A DNA stretch of 64,000 bases, from NCBI GenBank assembly GCA_964557955.1, contig CAZLCS010000003.1:1-64000 (forward strand), read 5' to 3'. The notes beneath the pieces are model-generated. The model was not told the origin of the DNA. It saw only the letters and a program-made list of their open reading frames with translations, and did not search any database. Numbering within the stretch: position 1 is the stretch's first letter; each line of letters starts with the position of its first letter. Positions 36,250 to 45,900 of the stretch are shown in pieces. This stretch comes from JALOOX01 sp964557955 (GTDB taxonomy: Bacteria; Desulfobacterota; Syntrophobacteria; Syntrophobacterales; Syntrophobacteraceae). The position numbers and the translations under genes are program-made.

Positions 36250-37014
36250 ATGAGCAGAAAGTGCTTTTACGTCGGACGATTGAAGGAAGATGTTGAGACC
36301 TTGACGATCCGGGGGGATGCTGCCCATCACATGATTCGGGTGCTGCGCCTTGGGGTTGATGAGCCCGTCGAGCTGCGTGATGGACTGGGACGGTGCTGGA
36401 GATGTCGGATACGGAGTATCTCCAAGGGTGCCGTTGACGTTCAGTTCATAGATGAAGTCACCCTGAATACGGAGTCTGTCATACACTTGACGATTGGAAT
36501 GGCCCTTGCCCGCTCGGATCGTATGGATCTCATCGTCAGGCAGGGCACAGAGATCGGTGTCAACCGATTTGATTTCTTTCCTGCAGCCAGGAGCCAATAC
36601 CGGCTGGGTGCTCAGGAAGTCGGCAGGCGACAGGAACGGTGCCTGAAAATTGCTCAGGAAGCCATGTGTCAATGCCGGAGAACCTTCCTCCCGGAAATAC
36701 GCATTCACAAGGATCTCGACGGATTTCTCGAAACGGTGGGACGTTCGGCGACGCCGGGAAAAGAAACGTTAAAGGTTTTGGCCCTGGAAGGCCGAATGGA
36801 AAAAAGTCTGATGGATATCTATGGGGAGCGCCCAGTGTGCTCCGAGGTGGTTGCAGCGACAGGTCCGGAGGGAGGCTGGACGGAGGAGGAAGTGAAAAGA
36901 TTCGAGCGACAAGGCTTTCTTTCCGTCCATCTGGGTCCCCGCATCATGCGGTTTGAAACGGCCGCATTGGCGGTCATGGTATGTGCTCAGCTCTTATGGG
37001 GCGATCTCCGTTGA
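36250..37014 (+). CDS. rsmE: 16S rRNA m3U1498 methyltransferase
   Basis: A 254-residue SPOUT methyltransferase that methylates N3 of U1498 in 16S rRNA. The N-terminal PUA-like part has HHMIRVLRLGVDEPVELRDG. The knotted SAM site includes TEIGVNRFDFFPAARS, ATGPEGGWTEEEVKRFE and HLGPRIMRFETAALAVM. The length matches the family. It lies 36 bases after the prepilin peptidase gene and probably shares its transcript. Confidence 0.93.
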   Translation: MSRKCFYVGRLKEDVETLTIRGDAAHHMIRVLRLGVDEPVELRDGLGRCWRCRIRSISKGAVDVQFIDEVTLNTESVIHLTIGMALARSDRMDLIVRQGTEIGVNRFDFFPAARSQYRLGAQEVGRRQERCLKIAQEAMCQCRRTFLPEIRIHKDLDGFLETVGRSATPGKETLKVLALEGRMEKSLMDIYGERPVCSEVVAATGPEGGWTEEEVKRFERQGFLSVHLGPRIMRFETAALAVMVCAQLLWGDLR

Positions 37015-37042
37015 TCCAAGTGTCTTGAGAAGGGAATGCGAT

Positions 37043-37792
37043 ATGAAATGTCATAAGTGTGGTTTTGTCAGCTTCGATTATCTTTCCGACTGCAAAAAAT
37101 GCGGTGTCAATCTGGAGGGGACGCGCAGCCTCCTCGGCATGATGGACTTTAAGCCCACCATGCCGTTTTTCCTTGGTGCCATGATCAGTACCAAGCCTTC
37201 GGGGGCCAATGGAGGTTCTACGGGCTTGGGAGCGCCGACGGCGGATGGGACGGGATTCGGAGACCTCAGCTTCGGCGGGGACCTGGAGTTCGAGATAGAA
37301 GAGAATGTACAGCCGGTTTCAAATCAGCAGAGTGCACAGGCTGATCACGATATCTTTCCGAATATCGAGCTTCCGGAGGGGTTCAGTCTTTCCCTCGGCG
37401 AAGAGGAAAAGACCGATGATTTTGAATTGGTGATCGGGCCGGAGTTCGAGCAGGCTCTCAGCCTGGAGCTGGATGCAAAGGATCTCGAAGGTCGGGAAGA
37501 GCCCATGGCGGTGGCGGAAGACCTGGCTGACCTTCAGATTGACGAGCCCCTCCTCGATTTCGCGCCGGAAGCTCCCGTGACGGAAGAAGCGGTTTCTGAA
37601 ATGGAGCCCCTCATTCCTGAGATGGCTCTGGACATCTCCCTGGAGCTTGAATCGGCTGCAGAGACCTTATTGGATGCCGGGAAAGCTGAACCCGTGGCTG
37701 AAAACAAGGACAATGGACTGGTGCTCGACTTCTCCGAGAACGACCTTGAGAATCTGATGCTCGAACTGGATGACAAAGCACCTGAAGCATAG
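37043..37792 (+). CDS. Zinc-ribbon protein with long acidic tail, unknown function
   Basis: I do not recognise this 249-residue protein. It begins with a compact zinc ribbon, MKCHKCGFVSFDYLSDCKKC, giving two CxxC pairs in the first 20 residues. The rest is low-complexity and strongly acidic, with repeated phrases built on Leu, Glu and Asp (LELDAKDLEG, LELESAAETL, LMLELDDKAPEA). Similar ribbon-plus-acidic-tail proteins are frequent and unstudied in Desulfobacterota. An AGAAGGGAA site precedes the ATG. It may be the last gene of the topA-rsmE transcript. Confidence 0.7.
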   Translation: MKCHKCGFVSFDYLSDCKKCGVNLEGTRSLLGMMDFKPTMPFFLGAMISTKPSGANGGSTGLGAPTADGTGFGDLSFGGDLEFEIEENVQPVSNQQSAQADHDIFPNIELPEGFSLSLGEEEKTDDFELVIGPEFEQALSLELDAKDLEGREEPMAVAEDLADLQIDEPLLDFAPEAPVTEEAVSEMEPLIPEMALDISLELESAAETLLDAGKAEPVAENKDNGLVLDFSENDLENLMLELDDKAPEA

Positions 37793-37862
37793 GCAGCTCA
37801 GAGGGGCGTGAACAACCCCTCCCCTGATCATCCAGCAGTCGCATGAACGCAGTGTGCAGCAC

Positions 37863-37905
37863 TTCCCACCCCGTCCCGAAGGAGTCCGCATGGCCGGGGT
37901 GGGAA
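37863..37905. terminator. Perfect 11-base inverted repeat after the zinc-ribbon gene
   Basis: TTCCCACCCCG at 37863-37873 is mirrored by its complement at 37895-37905 around a 21-base loop. It is GC-rich enough to stop or pause transcription before the tRNA gene, though no T-run follows. Confidence 0.45.
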
Positions 37906-38003
37906 ATCCCTCAGGGGGTGCTCCGGTTGGCTGGACAGTCCGGTACTCCCTCTCCTTCCGAGCCATTGAATGCCAATTATTAAATCCTTTTGGCACAAAA
38001 TCC

Positions 38004-38032
38004 TTGACACCAAACCGTCTGTCCGTTAGCAT
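38004..38032 (+). promoter_or_regulatory. Sigma-70 promoter of tRNA-Phe
   Basis: TTGACA at 38004-38009 is followed after exactly 17 bases by TAGCAT at 38027-38032. The predicted transcription start falls a few bases before the mature tRNA 5' end at 38044. Position, spacing and the perfect -35 box support it. Confidence 0.7.
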
Positions 38033-38043
38033 CTCTTGCTTGT

Positions 38044-38119
38044 GGCGAGGTAGCTCAGTCGGTAGAGCAGTGGACTGAAAATCCTCGTGTCCGGTGTTCG
38101 ATTCACCGCCTCGCCACCA
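38044..38119 (+). tRNA. tRNA-Phe (GAA)
   Basis: The 76-base sequence folds as a cloverleaf. The acceptor arm GGCGAGG pairs with CCTCGCC at 38109-38115. The D-arm has the usual AGCTCAGTCGGTAGAGC text, and the T-loop is TTCGATT. The anticodon loop CTGAAAA reads GAA, giving phenylalanine. The CCA end is encoded. The rest closely matches the E. coli tRNA-Phe plan. Confidence 0.96.
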
Positions 38120-38140
38120 CTTGGTTTACCCACCAATCGC

Positions 38141-38175
38141 AGGGAGTCGGCTCACAAGGCCGGGTCCCTTTTTCT
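38141..38175 (+). terminator. Intrinsic terminator after tRNA-Phe
   Basis: AGGGA at 38141-38145 pairs with TCCCT at 38165-38169, and inner CGGC pairs with GCCG with a two-base internal bulge on each side. The stem runs into TTTTT at 38169-38173. It lies 22 bases after the tRNA. Confidence 0.65.
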
Positions 38176-38643
38176 TTGCGCGAGATCGATGATCGCAATG
38201 GTCTGGCGCAAGTTCCGCTTTGAAGTTATCATCTAAATTTACAGGATGAAAGGCCGGTTAGCGCTCCTCCTCAGTCCCCTATCGATATTCCCTCACCAGA
38301 GATTCGGATCAGCCTCCTTTTCTTCGGGGGATCTCTCCAGTGTTGTTCGCTCTTCTACGGTTGTTTGTCTTGAAACGAAAAGCTCAATGGCTTGCTGGCA
38401 AGCTAATTGCTTTATGTATTCCAAACACATCTTGCCACTTCACAGGGTCTTGTATCTGTCCAGGCTGAAAGCGGTTTTGAATCGACCGAACCAAGCTGGA
38501 CAGCGGCGTTATTGCCGATGGCTACCTGTTGCGGTAGAAATGCCGGATGTGGGCGTCAAACCAGCGTGCAGCAGGTCTTTCAATCACCTTTATTTTCATG
38601 GGTTGCAGAAGTGATTGCTGCCCAGACGAACCAGCGGGTAAAG
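38176..38643. other. Non-coding stretch before the first giant glycosyltransferase gene
   Basis: No supported gene is seen. Open frames from 38246 and 38407 exist, but neither has a ribosome site or family-like text; the second simply extends the giant gene's frame upstream. The stretch is somewhat richer in A and T than what follows. No copy of the tRNA 3' end was noticed, so nothing marks an integration site. Confidence 0.5.
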
Positions 38644-41600
38644 ATGGGACTCTCAAGCCAACATGTCCAAGCCTACTATGATGAACATACTGAGCAAAAG
38701 TTGCGGGATCACACACACGGCAACGCACGTGTCGAGCTAGCATGGAGGACTGTTGAAGAGTGGGCGCCGCCATCACCGTCGCGCATACTGGAAATTGGCT
38801 GTGGCGTAGGTTCCGTGTGTCACCGCATGAGCCAACGATGGCGGGATGCAGAAATCACAGGCTTAGACATCAGTCGCAAGTCGATAGAAACTGCCCGAAG
38901 GCTTTTCAAGTCGCCCAGGCTGAAATTCATCCATGGCAAGGTTGCGAAGGGGATGGTCACGGGGATGTTCGAACTCATCCTATTGATGGATGTTTATGAA
39001 CACATCGAGCCTGACGACAGGCAAGGGCTTCACGAATTGCTTCAGGCGGCTTTGAGCCCCGACGGTCGCATTATTTTGACATTCCCGACTCCACGCCACC
39101 TGGCATGGCTTCAAGAGCACCATCCCGATCAGATTCAGCCGGTTGATGAAGATATCGGTATCAACCAAATCATGACAATGGCCGAGAACACGCGAACGGC
39201 CCTATTGCTTTACCAAGAGGTGGACGTTTGGCATGCGGGCGACTATGCGCATGCCGTGCTCAGAAAATGCGCGGATTGGAATGTCACAACCGAACATCCT
39301 CAGCTGTCAGTCAGAGCCAACTCAAGGATGGGTGCCCAACTCGATTTCGTATCCACGCCCCCCCCCCTTGGCGACCAATTGGATTCCTCAAGCCACTCGC
39401 CTACGAATTTCCTGAGCCCACAGCTAACGCCCCAGACAATGGACAGCTACATCATTCGAACGGCGATTCTAGACGCTTTGAAGGGGGTACTGCCGTTGCT
39501 GCACGGTACGCTTCTTGATGTGGGGTGTGGGCAAATGCCCTACAAGCCCCTCTTGCTGGCGCCCCCCAGCCGAGTTTCGAATTACCTGGGTCTTGATCTT
39601 GAAAATGGACGCTATGCAGAGAGAGGGCCTCGCCCTGACCTCACCTGGCAGGGCAGGAATATCCCTCTGGATGATGAGACAGTTGATTGTGCAATCGCAA
39701 CCGAGCTGTTCGAGCATCTTCCAGAGCCGGAGATCGTCATGTCAGAGATCCTTCGAGTCCTGAGACCAGGAGGCCTCTTATTCTTTACGGTACCCTTCCT
39801 TTGGAATCTTCATGACGTACCGGATGACTATTACCGTTTTACGCCCTTCGCACTGGAAATGCTACTCAAAAGAGCTGGTTTCCATCACATCAGCCTTAGG
39901 GCAACCGGTGGTTGGGATGCGGCACTGGCGCAGATGATTGGGCTTTGGATCCGGCGCAGTCCCAGAAGCGATGCGGAACGCACGGTGCTCGCGGAGAGGT
40001 TCCTGCCATTCTATCGCCAGTTGATCGAGACGGACAATAAGCCGGATGACCTCTCGATGGATACCATGATCATCGGAGTATCGGGAACCGCTGCCAAACC
40101 ATCAGTGCGCGATGTTCAGAAGCTTCATCCGCCCATATCTACAATCCCACGTCGAGACGAAAAAAGGCTGGTCATCGTCGAAGAAGGATTCCCGAAACTG
40201 AGTGAGACCTTTATCCTGGACCAAATCACCGGTCTTATGAACAGGGGGTTCACGATAGAGAACTGGGCGATGTTCAACACCCAAGAAAGGACTGCGCATA
40301 CTGAAGTCGTCAAATACGACCTTCTTAAGAAGACACGATATCTCTCACTTCCAGCAGCGCAAAACACGATGCGGCCGGATGAGTGGGTGCAGCGTTTCTG
40401 CTCCATGAATAGTTTGAGTCTCTCTCAGCTTCAGGAAGTCAAAGCCTTTCAGGTGCATTTTGGACCTGCTTTCATCGCACTCCAGGACCTTTTTGCCTCC
40501 CTGGATACGAGGGTGGTTGTCTCTTTCCACGGATATGATGCAACGAAGTATATTAGGGAGCGTGGAGAGGCTTGCTATCAATTCCTGTTTGCCAGAGCTG
40601 ATCTCATTACGGTGCCGAGCGAGTACATGCGCCAGGCACTGATCAGACACGGATGTCCATCCCACAAGACCCTTGTTCACAGATACGGAATCAATCTCAG
40701 CCACTTCAATCCTGCAGTCAGGAAGGCGGCATCATCCCCGGTGGTGATACTCACCGTGGGGAGGCTCGTAGAGAAAAAGGGTATTGAATGCTCGCTCAAA
40801 GCCATAGCAAAAGTGCCGAGAAACCTGGAGATCCGGTATCGAATTGTCGGAGACGGTCCTCTTCTTCCCCGCCTGAGGGAACTGGTCAGCGAGCTTCAAA
40901 TCGAGGATCGGGTGAGGTTTCTGGGCAGACTCACCAGGGAGGCCGTTGTCTCCGAGATGGCCGCCGCAGACGTTTTCGTCCTGACGAGCATTACAGCATC
41001 AGATGGGGACACAGAGGGGCTGCCCGTTGGACTGATCGAAGCGCATGCAATGGGCCTTCCGGCGGTAAGCACTTTTCATGCGGGGATACCCGAGCTGGTG
41101 CAGCACGGAAAGACGGGCCTTCTATCAAAAGAGGGTGATGAAGACCGAATTGCAGAATACCTTGCTGAACTCATTTCAAATGCCGAGCTGCGAGCAAGGT
41201 TTTCGCGGAATGCCCGTATGCGCGTCCAGGAGGAGTTCGACATTGAGAAGTTGAATGACAGGCTTGCGGCCTTGCTAACAGCTCCTGATCGAGTAGACCA
41301 AGGGAGCAGTCACAAGGTGTTACAGTGCTGTTCGCATCCCCTGATCCAGCCCTCAGCCAGTACTCAACAAGCTGAATGTCCCATATGCGGCGGGAGATTC
41401 CTGAGCTTTGAATCCTATGGTGTTGTGCCACGACCTAATGCAAAATGCCCTTCCTGCCATTCACTCGAGCGTCATAGGCTGCTCTGGCTGTTTCTCAAAG
41501 CTCGGACCAATTTCTTCAAGAGCCAGCTTCGCGTGCTCGACATCGCTCCGACGGAGATCCTCTCTGAGAAGTTCCGAAGACTGCCCAATATCGACTATGT

Positions 41601-42975
41601 GAGCATCGACCTAAGTTCGCCCCATGCAATGCGGCGCATGGACATCACTGCGCTTGAGTTTCCTGATGACGAATTCGACTGTATCCTCTGCTCTCACGTG
41701 CTGGAACATGTACCGGATGATCGGAAGGCCATGAAGCAGCTCCTCAGAGTTCTCAGGCCGGGAGGTTGGACCATTGTGCAGGTACCTATCGACAGGGCAC
41801 TTGAAAGGACGTTTGATGGTGCACATTTGCCTCCACATGAGCGAGAAAGGCTTTTTGAAATGGCTGAGCACGTGCGAATGTATGGCATCGATTTTTCAGA
41901 CAGGCTCCGAGACGTGGGGTTTTCGGTTACGGTGGATGCGTATGCACAGGAACTCACAGAAATTGACCAGAAGCGCCATGGCATTTCACCTCATGAAGAT
42001 ATCTACTTCTGCGTCAAACCTGTTTCAGTATCTGAAAAATCCCGCCATAGTATTCGGACCAAAGCCAAAGAGCCTCCGTTTTTCTCAATACTGATTCCCT
42101 CCTTCAACAGGGGATTGTTCTTGGAAGAGGCGCTCAGGAGTGCCTTGTCCCAGACCTATACCCATTACGAAGTGGTTCTGGTGGATGATGGTTCCACCGA
42201 TGATACTCCAGCCAGGGTGCGGAGCTACGCGAGTCCAAGGATCCGGTACATTCCTAAAGAACATACTGGCGCACCGGATACGCGAAACCGCTGTGTGAGG
42301 GAAGCCACTGGAGAGTTTCTCGTTTGGCTCGACTCGGACGATGTCCTGATGCCTTTTGCTTTGGCACGCTATTCAGATGTTTTGAAGGCATATCCCGATC
42401 TCGATGTAATTTATGGGGACCTACTTGTGACAGACAAAGATCTCGTGCCCCGGGAAGAACTTGCCTACCCGGATTGGTATGGCCGAAACGCTGAACTGCT
42501 GGCGAAACTCTTTTTTGGCAACGCAATTCCCAACCCCGGGACTGTTGTACGGAAGGAATGTTACGAGAGGATCGGCGGCTACGACAAATCTTATCCTCGG
42601 GCTCACGATTATGAATGGTGGGTTCGACTGGCTCCGACGGGTAGGTTCAAGCACGCAGGCGCCAGGGTCGTAAAATGGCGCTGGCATGAGTCGAACATGT
42701 CTTCCGGCTCGGTGAAATTCGATACGAGCTATGATGCTCGCATTGTAAGATCCATGCTTCAAAGACACGGTCTGAAGGTGCTCATGCCGCAGTTCGACTG
42801 GGCTAGGTCACCGTCAGTGAAGGCCGAGGCTTCCGCATGGCTGCTCGCTGCGAGACGGCTGTTGGAGCTCGGTGATGTCCGCGGCGCAAAGGAATGCTCA
42901 GAGCGAAGCTACAGCGTGTTCTGCATTCCGAGCACGCGTGAAATAATCAACATGCTCGGTTCCTCCAGCGCATGA
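38644..42975 (+). CDS. Giant fusion: three methyltransferase-like and two glycosyltransferase domains
   Basis: About 1443 residues. Domains in order: a SAM methyltransferase (ILEIGCGVG at 48-56); a second one (LLDVGCGQMPYKPLLL near 289, later VLRPGGLLFFTVPFLW); a GT4 glycosyltransferase (LVIVEEGFPKLSETFILDQ near 508, TVGRLVEKKGIECSLKAI near 703, EGLPVGLIEAHAMGLPAVS near 790); a third methyltransferase-like domain preceded by a zinc ribbon (CPICGG, CPSCHS, then VLDIAPTE near 963); and a C-terminal GT2 domain (FFSILIPSFNRG near 1146, VDDGSTDDTP). The start at 38644 is the first ATG giving family-like text, with a weak ribosome site; the frame is open to 38407. A C10 run lies at 39358-39367. Likely role: building or methylating a glycan. 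Confidence 0.85.
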   Translation: MGLSSQHVQAYYDEHTEQKLRDHTHGNARVELAWRTVEEWAPPSPSRILEIGCGVGSVCHRMSQRWRDAEITGLDISRKSIETARRLFKSPRLKFIHGKVAKGMVTGMFELILLMDVYEHIEPDDRQGLHELLQAALSPDGRIILTFPTPRHLAWLQEHHPDQIQPVDEDIGINQIMTMAENTRTALLLYQEVDVWHAGDYAHAVLRKCADWNVTTEHPQLSVRANSRMGAQLDFVSTPPPLGDQLDSSSHSPTNFLSPQLTPQTMDSYIIRTAILDALKGVLPLLHGTLLDVGCGQMPYKPLLLAPPSRVSNYLGLDLENGRYAERGPRPDLTWQGRNIPLDDETVDCAIATELFEHLPEPEIVMSEILRVLRPGGLLFFTVPFLWNLHDVPDDYYRFTPFALEMLLKRAGFHHISLRATGGWDAALAQMIGLWIRRSPRSDAERTVLAERFLPFYRQLIETDNKPDDLSMDTMIIGVSGTAAKPSVRDVQKLHPPISTIPRRDEKRLVIVEEGFPKLSETFILDQITGLMNRGFTIENWAMFNTQERTAHTEVVKYDLLKKTRYLSLPAAQNTMRPDEWVQRFCSMNSLSLSQLQEVKAFQVHFGPAFIALQDLFASLDTRVVVSFHGYDATKYIRERGEACYQFLFARADLITVPSEYMRQALIRHGCPSHKTLVHRYGINLSHFNPAVRKAASSPVVILTVGRLVEKKGIECSLKAIAKVPRNLEIRYRIVGDGPLLPRLRELVSELQIEDRVRFLGRLTREAVVSEMAAADVFVLTSITASDGDTEGLPVGLIEAHAMGLPAVSTFHAGIPELVQHGKTGLLSKEGDEDRIAEYLAELISNAELRARFSRNARMRVQEEFDIEKLNDRLAALLTAPDRVDQGSSHKVLQCCSHPLIQPSASTQQAECPICGGRFLSFESYGVVPRPNAKCPSCHSLERHRLLWLFLKARTNFFKSQLRVLDIAPTEILSEKFRRLPNIDYVSIDLSSPHAMRRMDITALEFPDDEFDCILCSHVLEHVPDDRKAMKQLLRVLRPGGWTIVQVPIDRALERTFDGAHLPPHERERLFEMAEHVRMYGIDFSDRLRDVGFSVTVDAYAQELTEIDQKRHGISPHEDIYFCVKPVSVSEKSRHSIRTKAKEPPFFSILIPSFNRGLFLEEALRSALSQTYTHYEVVLVDDGSTDDTPARVRSYASPRIRYIPKEHTGAPDTRNRCVREATGEFLVWLDSDDVLMPFALARYSDVLKAYPDLDVIYGDLLVTDKDLVPREELAYPDWYGRNAELLAKLFFGNAIPNPGTVVRKECYERIGGYDKSYPRAHDYEWWVRLAPTGRFKHAGARVVKWRWHESNMSSGSVKFDTSYDARIVRSMLQRHGLKVLMPQFDWARSPSVKAEASAWLLAARRLLELGDVRGAKECSERSYSVFCIPSTREIINMLGSSSA
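39358..39367 (+). repeat. Poly-C tract (C10) in coding sequence
   Basis: Ten consecutive C bases lie between the first and second methyltransferase domains of the giant fusion gene. In the present frame they encode part of a Thr-Pro-Pro-Pro-Leu stretch in an inter-domain linker. Gain or loss of one C would shift the frame and cut off about 80 percent of the protein. Confidence 0.9.
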
Positions 42976-42988
42976 AAGGTGCAGAAAG

Positions 42989-45900
42989 ATGACGCAGAAA
43001 TTGCCTTCTCCCCTCGTCTCCGTCGTCATTCCCTGCTTCAACCAGGCGAATTACCTCGGAGAAGCAGTTCAGAGCGTCATTTCTCAGACTTATGCGCATT
43101 GGGAGTGTGTCATCGTCAACGACGGCAGTCCGGATGATACGCCTGCTGTTGCACGTGATCTGATCGCCCGTCATCCTGATCGAAGCATCAAGCTGGTCGA
43201 CAAGAAGAACGGCGGATTGGTGGACGCGAGAAATGCAGGTGTTCGGGCCTCCTCCGGGGAATTCATTCTGTTCCTCGATGCAGATGACAAGATCCATCCC
43301 GAATTCCTCAAAGGGACAGTGCAGATCCTCGTTGAGAAACAGCACGTGGGATTCGTCTACACGGCCGTACAGCATTTCGGGGCACGGACCGATGTCTGGG
43401 GCGGAGGCCCCTTTTCAGCCGAGCGTCTTCTTAGGGAAAACCAGATGGCCTGTACGACTCTCTTTCGTCGCCAGATGTTCGACGAAGTGGGCGGGTTGAA
43501 AAGCGAGATGAAGGAAGGCTTTGAGGATTGGGAGTTCTGGATTTCAGGACTTGAGAAAGGCTGGCATGGGCATTACCTGGAAAGGCCATATTTCTTTTAC
43601 CGAAAGCATAGAGCTCCGTCCATGCTGGAATCGATCTGTACGGATCATGCCAGGGTCAGCTATCTCAAAGCCAAAATCGTCAGCCTCCATCCGTCACTCT
43701 ACTCTCCCGGGGACAGGGAATGGGCATTCAACACACTGGGTCGCGGCAACCCCTTCACAGAAAGCTCTTCGGACACGGTCGTGAGGAGAGGTGCGTTACC
43801 GATCGTATCGGCGCCATCAAGAAATCGGTCACACTGCGTAGATGTGGCCCGCCCCTCGGACCGAGCGGCAGGAATTGCAGCTGTGGTCGACGTGAAACGA
43901 AGTCTGAACCGGGTCATTATCGCCCATACCGATTTCCGTTTTTCTCCTGCCGGGGTAAACAGTGGCGCCGAGATGGCGACGATCTATCTCGCAAGCTCTC
44001 TGGCGGCCGAAGGTATTGAAGTATCCGTCTTTGGGCTCTTCGAGAAGCCCGTCGAGCATTACCTGGGGGCAGAATACCGCGGATTTCAGGACTACGAGGA
44101 GCTGTGTGCAGCACTTGCCTCGCTTACCGAAAGGGTGGGTCTTCTTATCGCGCATTCGGTTAATGCTTTGTCTCATTCTGCAGGGAACCCCAATATCGCC
44201 TTCCGTACCCTCTGGATTCAGAACCCTCCCATAAGCTTTTTGGCTTCAGTTCCAGAGATCAACCGTTGTGCGGATGCCGTCATCCACGTTTCGCGATTCC
44301 AGATCGAGGCCGGGCGGGCAGTGGGAATTGAGCGACCGGTCATCCTTCTCTACAATGGTTTTTCGGAAGCAGTGTTTCAGCCTGCGGATGGATACGACCC
44401 TCGCCGAATTGTCTGCGCGGGGGCGTTGGTTCCCCAGAAGGGGGTCCACCTGCTGGTCCAGTCTTTTCCCGCTGTCAGGGCCGCGATTCCGGGTGCCAAG
44501 TTGGTCGTCTGTGGTTCACCGGGTATGTGGGGAGAAAAAGCTTATCTCGATACAGAAGCCATCAGCCGGGCCATACCGGGGATCGTATTCACCGGAGCTG
44601 TTCCCCAAAAACAACTCGCTCGACTTTTCAGCAACTCCGCGCTCGGTGTCATGCCGACCATCAAGGAATTGTGGCAGGATCCCTTTCCCCTCACTTCGGT
44701 GGAGATGCAGGCGTGTGGGATCCCCGTACTGGTCTCGGCGGCCGGCGGCCTTCCGGAGAGCATCATTGAGGGTGAAACGGGATTGGTGCTCGACAGCGAC
44801 CAACCTGAAGCATGGGCTTCAGGGATCATCGACATCCTCCGTGATCGGGAGCGCCTCGGCGCGATGCGCGCCGCATGCGCCAAGCACGCCAGGAACCGCT
44901 TTCGGTGGCGGGATCTTGCAATCGGCTTTCTCGCGGATGTCGAACGACTGCGCAACGGATCCGCATCAGCCAATCGGCGGCCCTCGGCTCAAATCCCCGC
45001 GACCGAAGCTGTTCAAAGCAACCTCGGATCCATCGCTTTCCTCTCCACCTGGAATCAACGCTGCGGCATTTCTACGCACACGGCCTTCATCACTCCGATC
45101 CTGCGTCGAGTGCTGGATGAGGAAGGGTTCCAGGCAACGCCGATCCTGATACTCGGCGAGGAAGGGCAATCACTGACGGCCCAGGACGGGGAGAACGTGT
45201 TCCGGTGCTGGCGCCGCAACAGCCGGGATTTCCGGAAGGCTCTCCAGGTAGTCGAGCGCGAGGGGATAACCCACCTCCATGTGCAGTTCCAGGACGGCTT
45301 GTTTGCCGGAAGCGATCTCATCGGCTTCCTCACGGCTTGCAAGGATCGAGGAGTCAGAATCTTCCTGACGCTCCACTCCTCCGAGGCGAATCTCGACTTT
45401 TGTGCCGCGCTGGTCAACCTTGCCCATCGGGCATTCACTCACCTCGACCAGAGTGCCATCCGGTACATAGCTCATGGGGCGAATCCCGAACGAATAAGGG
45501 TAGTCCCTCACGGAATCACGAGTGACCTGGTCCTGCCCGACATTGCCGAGGCCAAGGCCACACAGGGCATTCCGGGCGATTTGAGGATTGTGTCATCATT
45601 TGGTTTCGTCGAGCCGCACAAGGGGATTCACGGGATTATCGAAGCATTTCCGCAAGTTCTCAACAGGCACAATGCTGCACTGCTGATTGCCGGGGGAGGT
45701 CATCCGCACAATCCGGAAAGCATTGAGTACATGAGGAAATGTCGGCAGATGGCCGAGCATTTGGGCATCTCCCAACGGGTTCGGTTCGTCGAGGGGTTCC
45801 TTCCTGATAAAGTTGTGACTAGTTACCTGGCAGCCTCCGATGCGATTGTCATGAACTACGCGTTGATGCGTAATGAAATCTCGGGTGCTGCGGCTTTCGC

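Noticed and set aside
38246..38614. A 122-codon plus-strand frame after tRNA-Phe
   Set aside because: No ribosome site, odd composition and no family resemblance.
38044..38643. tRNA-Phe as an integration site for a genomic island
   Set aside because: No integrase gene and no repeat of the tRNA 3' end was noticed downstream in the window.
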